Source of the DNA: Bacteroidales bacterium UBA5621
Lineage (GTDB): Bacteria; Bacteroidota; Bacteroidia; Bacteroidales; VadinHA17
Assembly (NCBI GenBank): GCA_002424525.1
Contig: DIKJ01000175.1
Location: 21,354-28,677, forward strand
Reading direction: 5' to 3'
DNA: 7,324 bases
The translations under genes were made by a program, and so were the position numbers. Shown piece by piece: positions 4,540 to 7,324 of the stretch. The notes beneath the pieces were generated by a model. That model ran no database searches and was not told where the DNA came from. It saw only the letters and a list, made by a program, of their open reading frames with translations. The stretch's first letter is position 1. Every line of letters begins with the position of its first letter.

Positions 4540-7324
4540 ATGATTAACCGTATTGTAAAATATTTCCTCGGGAACCGGTTGATAACTATTATCCTTCTGA
4601 TTGCTTTTATTGTCGGGGGACTCGTTACTGCACCATTTAACTGGAATATGGGCTTTTTGCCCCGCAACCCGGTTCCGGTGGATGCCATACCCGACATAGG
4701 GGATAATCAACAGATTGTGGCCACAGAATGGATGGGTCGTTCGCCTAAAGACATCGAAGACCAGATCACATATCCATTGACTACTTCATTACTGGGGATC
4801 CCCGGGGTAAGAACCATCCGTAGCACCTCTATGTTTGGCATGTCGTTCATTTACATCATTTTTGAAGACAAAACTGAATTTTACTGGAGCCGGTCACGTA
4901 TCCTCGAAAAGCTGAACTCACTTCCGTCGGGCACATTACCCCAGGGTGTTCAGCCCACATTGGGACCCGACGCCACAGCATTGGGGCAGATTTTCTGGTA
5001 CACACTCGAAGGTCGCGATCCGAAAACGGGTAACCCGGCAGGCGGATGGGATCCTCAGGAACTACGTTCTATCCAGGATTACTTTGTTAAATATGCCCTT
5101 TCTTCTTCCGATGGCGTCTCCGAAGTTGCATCTATCGGAGGCTTTGTCAAAGAATACCAGGTAGATATCGACCCAAACGCCATGAGAACGTTTGGTGTTT
5201 CGGTAATGGACATTATGGATGCTGTTAAAAAAAGCAACGTCGATATTGGTGCTGAGACCATTGAAATCAATAAAGTCGAATATGTCATCAGAGGTCTGGG
5301 GTACATTAAAAATCTGGACGATCTGAAAGAAGCCGTTGTAGCTGTACGCAATAATGTACCGGTCCGTGTGGGTGATGTGGCCAGAGTAAATTTTGGTCCG
5401 GCCACACGCCGCGGCGGTCTCGACAAGGATGGAGCAGAGGCAGTAGGTGCTGCCGTGGTGGCCCGTTATGGTTCAAATCCGATGGAGGTTATCGATAATA
5501 TAAAGAAAAAAATTGCTGAAATATCTCCCGGTCTGCCGCAAAAAACATTAGCTGACGGTACCGTTTCAAAAGTTACGGTGGTGCCTTTTTACGACCGCAC
5601 AGGGTTGATAAAAGAAACCATTGGCACACTCGAATCAGCATTATCGCACGAAATACTTATAACTATTATCGTTATCATTATCCTGGTACTCAACCTGCGG
5701 GCATCAATACTGATATCATCTCTTCTCCCGGTAGCAGTGCTAATGACCTTTATTGTAATGAGATGGGCGGGTGTTGATGCCAATATCGTGGCATTATCCG
5801 GTATTGCCATTGCCATTGGTGTGATGGTGGATGTGGGCATTGTGTTTGTGGAGAATATCATCAGACACCTCGAGATGCCTGAAAACACTGAAGCCAGGGG
5901 AAAGCATCTGATCTCAGTGATCTATTCCGCCACTATTGAGGTCTCATCAGCAATAACAACAGCGCTTGCAACAACTGTTGTAAGCTTCCTGCCGGTATTT
6001 GCCATGCAGGCTGCCGAGGGTAAACTCTTCAGGCCACTGGCATTTACCAAAACATTTGCACTCCTCTCTTCTTTCCTATTGGGGATTATAGTTTTGCCAA
6101 CCCTGGCAAACATTTTTTTCTCGATCAGGTTTGATAAACAAAGGGTTAAAAGAATTTTCAATACCACACTGATAGCTGCCGGTATTCTTTTTGTAATATT
6201 CTGGAGGCAGATCCCTGCATTGGCCCTTGTACTCATTGGTATTAATAATCTTCTTGAACACAGATGGCCTGAAAAACGGAAGAACCGGACCAATTACATT
6301 AATATCGCGATCACGCTGCTGGTTGCTCTCTGGTATCTTTCCACCACCTGGCTGCCACTTGGAGCAGGTAACAGCAACATTACGAACTATTTTTTTGTCG
6401 GAATACTGATTGCATTGATACTAGGGATTTTATTGCTGATAGTCCATTTTTACGTTCCGATACTTCGCTGGGCATTAAGGAACAAATGGAAGTTTATGGC
6501 ATTACCCCTGATCACCATAGCTTTTGGGATACTTACATGGCAGGGAGTCGGTCGCATCTTTGGATTTATGCCAGAGCTGATAAAGAACACAACTGTCTGG
6601 CAATCATTTGCCCACACTTTCCCCGGCACAGGTAAGGAATTTATGCCTGCACTCGATGAAGGCTCTTTTTTGCTGATGCCTACAAGCATGCCCCATGCCG
6701 GGATTGAAATGAATCAGATATACGTTGAGCTGCTTGATAAACGGCTCTCCACCATACCTGAGGTAGAACTGGCTGTAGGCAAGTGGGGACGTGTCAATTC
6801 TGCTCTTGATCCGGCACCTGTCCAGATGTTTGAAAATGTCATCAATTATGTGCCTGAGTTTATCCTTGACGAGAATGGTCGAAGAATGGCGTTTAAGGTT
6901 GATAAAGAAGGCAGCTTTATTTTGAGGGACGGGTCTACTTATAATCCACGTCGCGACGGGTTCAGGAAAATAAGCCGTGAAGAGCTTACTCCCGACAGGA
7001 ATGGGGACAATCTGCGCCAGTGGAGGCCTGAGATAAGAACAACCGACGATATCTGGAATGAGATAGTAAAGGTTACCAGCATTCCGGGTCTGACGTCAGC
7101 CCCCAGGCTTCAGCCTATTCAAACCCGTCTCATAATGTTATCGACAGGGATGCGGGCGCCGATGGGTTTAAAAGTGTACGGGCCCGATCTGGAAACCATT
7201 GAAAATGCAGGGATTGAACTGGAAGCGATGCTGAAGGAGGTACCATCTGTCCTGCCCGCCTCAGTGTTCTACGACCGGGCAGTTGGCGCCCCCTATCTCG
7301 AAATAAAACTTGATCGTAAAGCCA
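4540..7324 (+). CDS. cusA: CusA-type RND Cu(I)/Ag(I) efflux pump, partial (3' end outside window)
   Basis: The inner-membrane proton-driven pump of a Cus tripartite exporter moves Cu(I)/Ag(I) outward through a CusB adaptor and CusC channel. The frame is open for 928 codons to the window end; an in-frame TAG at 4522-4524 leaves ATG 4540 as the natural start. Landmarks: TM1 about 13-32, VDAIPD (47-52), porter domain with QITYPLTTSL and LGPDATALG, TM2-TM6 about 371-528 with the proton-relay Asp431 in GVMVD, TM7 about 653-672, then the second porter half. The methionine triad that binds metal in E. coli CusA (573, 623, 672) aligns with Met713, Met763 and Met866, which argues for Cu/Ag rather than the Zn/Co/Cd CzcA type. 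Five of six alignable relay methionines are replaced. Two inserts are seen: about 110 hydrophobic residues (about 530-650) and about 54 charged ones (about 775-835). The full protein would therefore be much longer than the 1047 residues of E. coli. Confidence 0.95.
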   Translation, partial: MINRIVKYFLGNRLITIILLIAFIVGGLVTAPFNWNMGFLPRNPVPVDAIPDIGDNQQIVATEWMGRSPKDIEDQITYPLTTSLLGIPGVRTIRSTSMFGMSFIYIIFEDKTEFYWSRSRILEKLNSLPSGTLPQGVQPTLGPDATALGQIFWYTLEGRDPKTGNPAGGWDPQELRSIQDYFVKYALSSSDGVSEVASIGGFVKEYQVDIDPNAMRTFGVSVMDIMDAVKKSNVDIGAETIEINKVEYVIRGLGYIKNLDDLKEAVVAVRNNVPVRVGDVARVNFGPATRRGGLDKDGAEAVGAAVVARYGSNPMEVIDNIKKKIAEISPGLPQKTLADGTVSKVTVVPFYDRTGLIKETIGTLESALSHEILITIIVIIILVLNLRASILISSLLPVAVLMTFIVMRWAGVDANIVALSGIAIAIGVMVDVGIVFVENIIRHLEMPENTEARGKHLISVIYSATIEVSSAITTALATTVVSFLPVFAMQAAEGKLFRPLAFTKTFALLSSFLLGIIVLPTLANIFFSIRFDKQRVKRIFNTTLIAAGILFVIFWRQIPALALVLIGINNLLEHRWPEKRKNRTNYINIAITLLVALWYLSTTWLPLGAGNSNITNYFFVGILIALILGILLLIVHFYVPILRWALRNKWKFMALPLITIAFGILTWQGVGRIFGFMPELIKNTTVWQSFAHTFPGTGKEFMPALDEGSFLLMPTSMPHAGIEMNQIYVELLDKRLSTIPEVELAVGKWGRVNSALDPAPVQMFENVINYVPEFILDENGRRMAFKVDKEGSFILRDGSTYNPRRDGFRKISREELTPDRNGDNLRQWRPEIRTTDDIWNEIVKVTSIPGLTSAPRLQPIQTRLIMLSTGMRAPMGLKVYGPDLETIENAGIELEAMLKEVPSVLPASVFYDRAVGAPYLEIKLDRKA

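Noticed and set aside
5079..6293. Minus-strand open frames opposite cusA
   Set aside because: They oppose continuous, conserved CusA sequence with no frameshift, and show no domain or start signal of their own.
4540..7324. CzcA (Zn/Co/Cd) assignment for the RND pump
   Set aside because: All three methionines of the Cus triad are present and the TM4 motif reads GIAIAIGVMVD like CusA, so Cu(I)/Ag(I) is preferred.

Overview
The window most likely comes from a member of the Bacteroidota, probably Bacteroidales-like. Three things point there: A/T-rich leaders that mostly lack Shine-Dalgarno sites, heptamer tandem repeats of the ACCGAGR type between genes, and a small protein with the HFC / CC / CC / RPP pattern of the HYC_CC_PP family, which I know only from this phylum. 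All supported genes are on the + strand. I see no RNA gene, CRISPR array, insertion sequence or phage gene.

Layout. Positions 1-141 are non-coding and hold heptamer repeats and a small inverted repeat. Positions 142-1410 encode CysN, the GTPase subunit of ATP sulfurylase (sulfate activation). After 24 nt come an FtsX/MacB-type ABC permease (1435-2625) and its ATPase (2632-3318), only 6 nt apart; their substrate is unknown. After 65 nt a metal-efflux module begins: a small Cys-rich HYC_CC_PP protein (3384-3803, GTG start), a secreted HMA-domain protein with a CGMC site (3891-4250), a 68-residue lipoprotein carrying a CPMHP...CPICGM metal-binding domain (4292-4498), and the first 928 codons of a CusA-type RND pump (4540 to the window end, still open).

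How it fits together. The last four genes look like a periplasmic Cu(I)/Ag(I) handling and efflux set: two small metal binders that could pass ions to CusA, whose periplasmic methionine triad is intact. A CusB-like adaptor and CusC-like outer-membrane channel are not visible and would be expected beyond position 7324.

The points most worth a second look are: (i) CusA keeps the periplasmic Met triad but has lost five of the six alignable methionines of the E. coli relay; (ii) CusA carries about 110 extra hydrophobic residues between TM6 and TM7 and a charged insert in the porter region; (iii) exact 11-nt motifs are shared among the leaders of the metal genes, with a perfect 14-bp palindrome just before cusA; (iv) all four cysteines of the ABC permease lie in its extracytoplasmic domain. 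Comparisons with E. coli CusA were made by eye from memory, not with an alignment program. I found no clearly new system; this looks like a recognisable Bacteroidota metal-efflux locus with unusual details.
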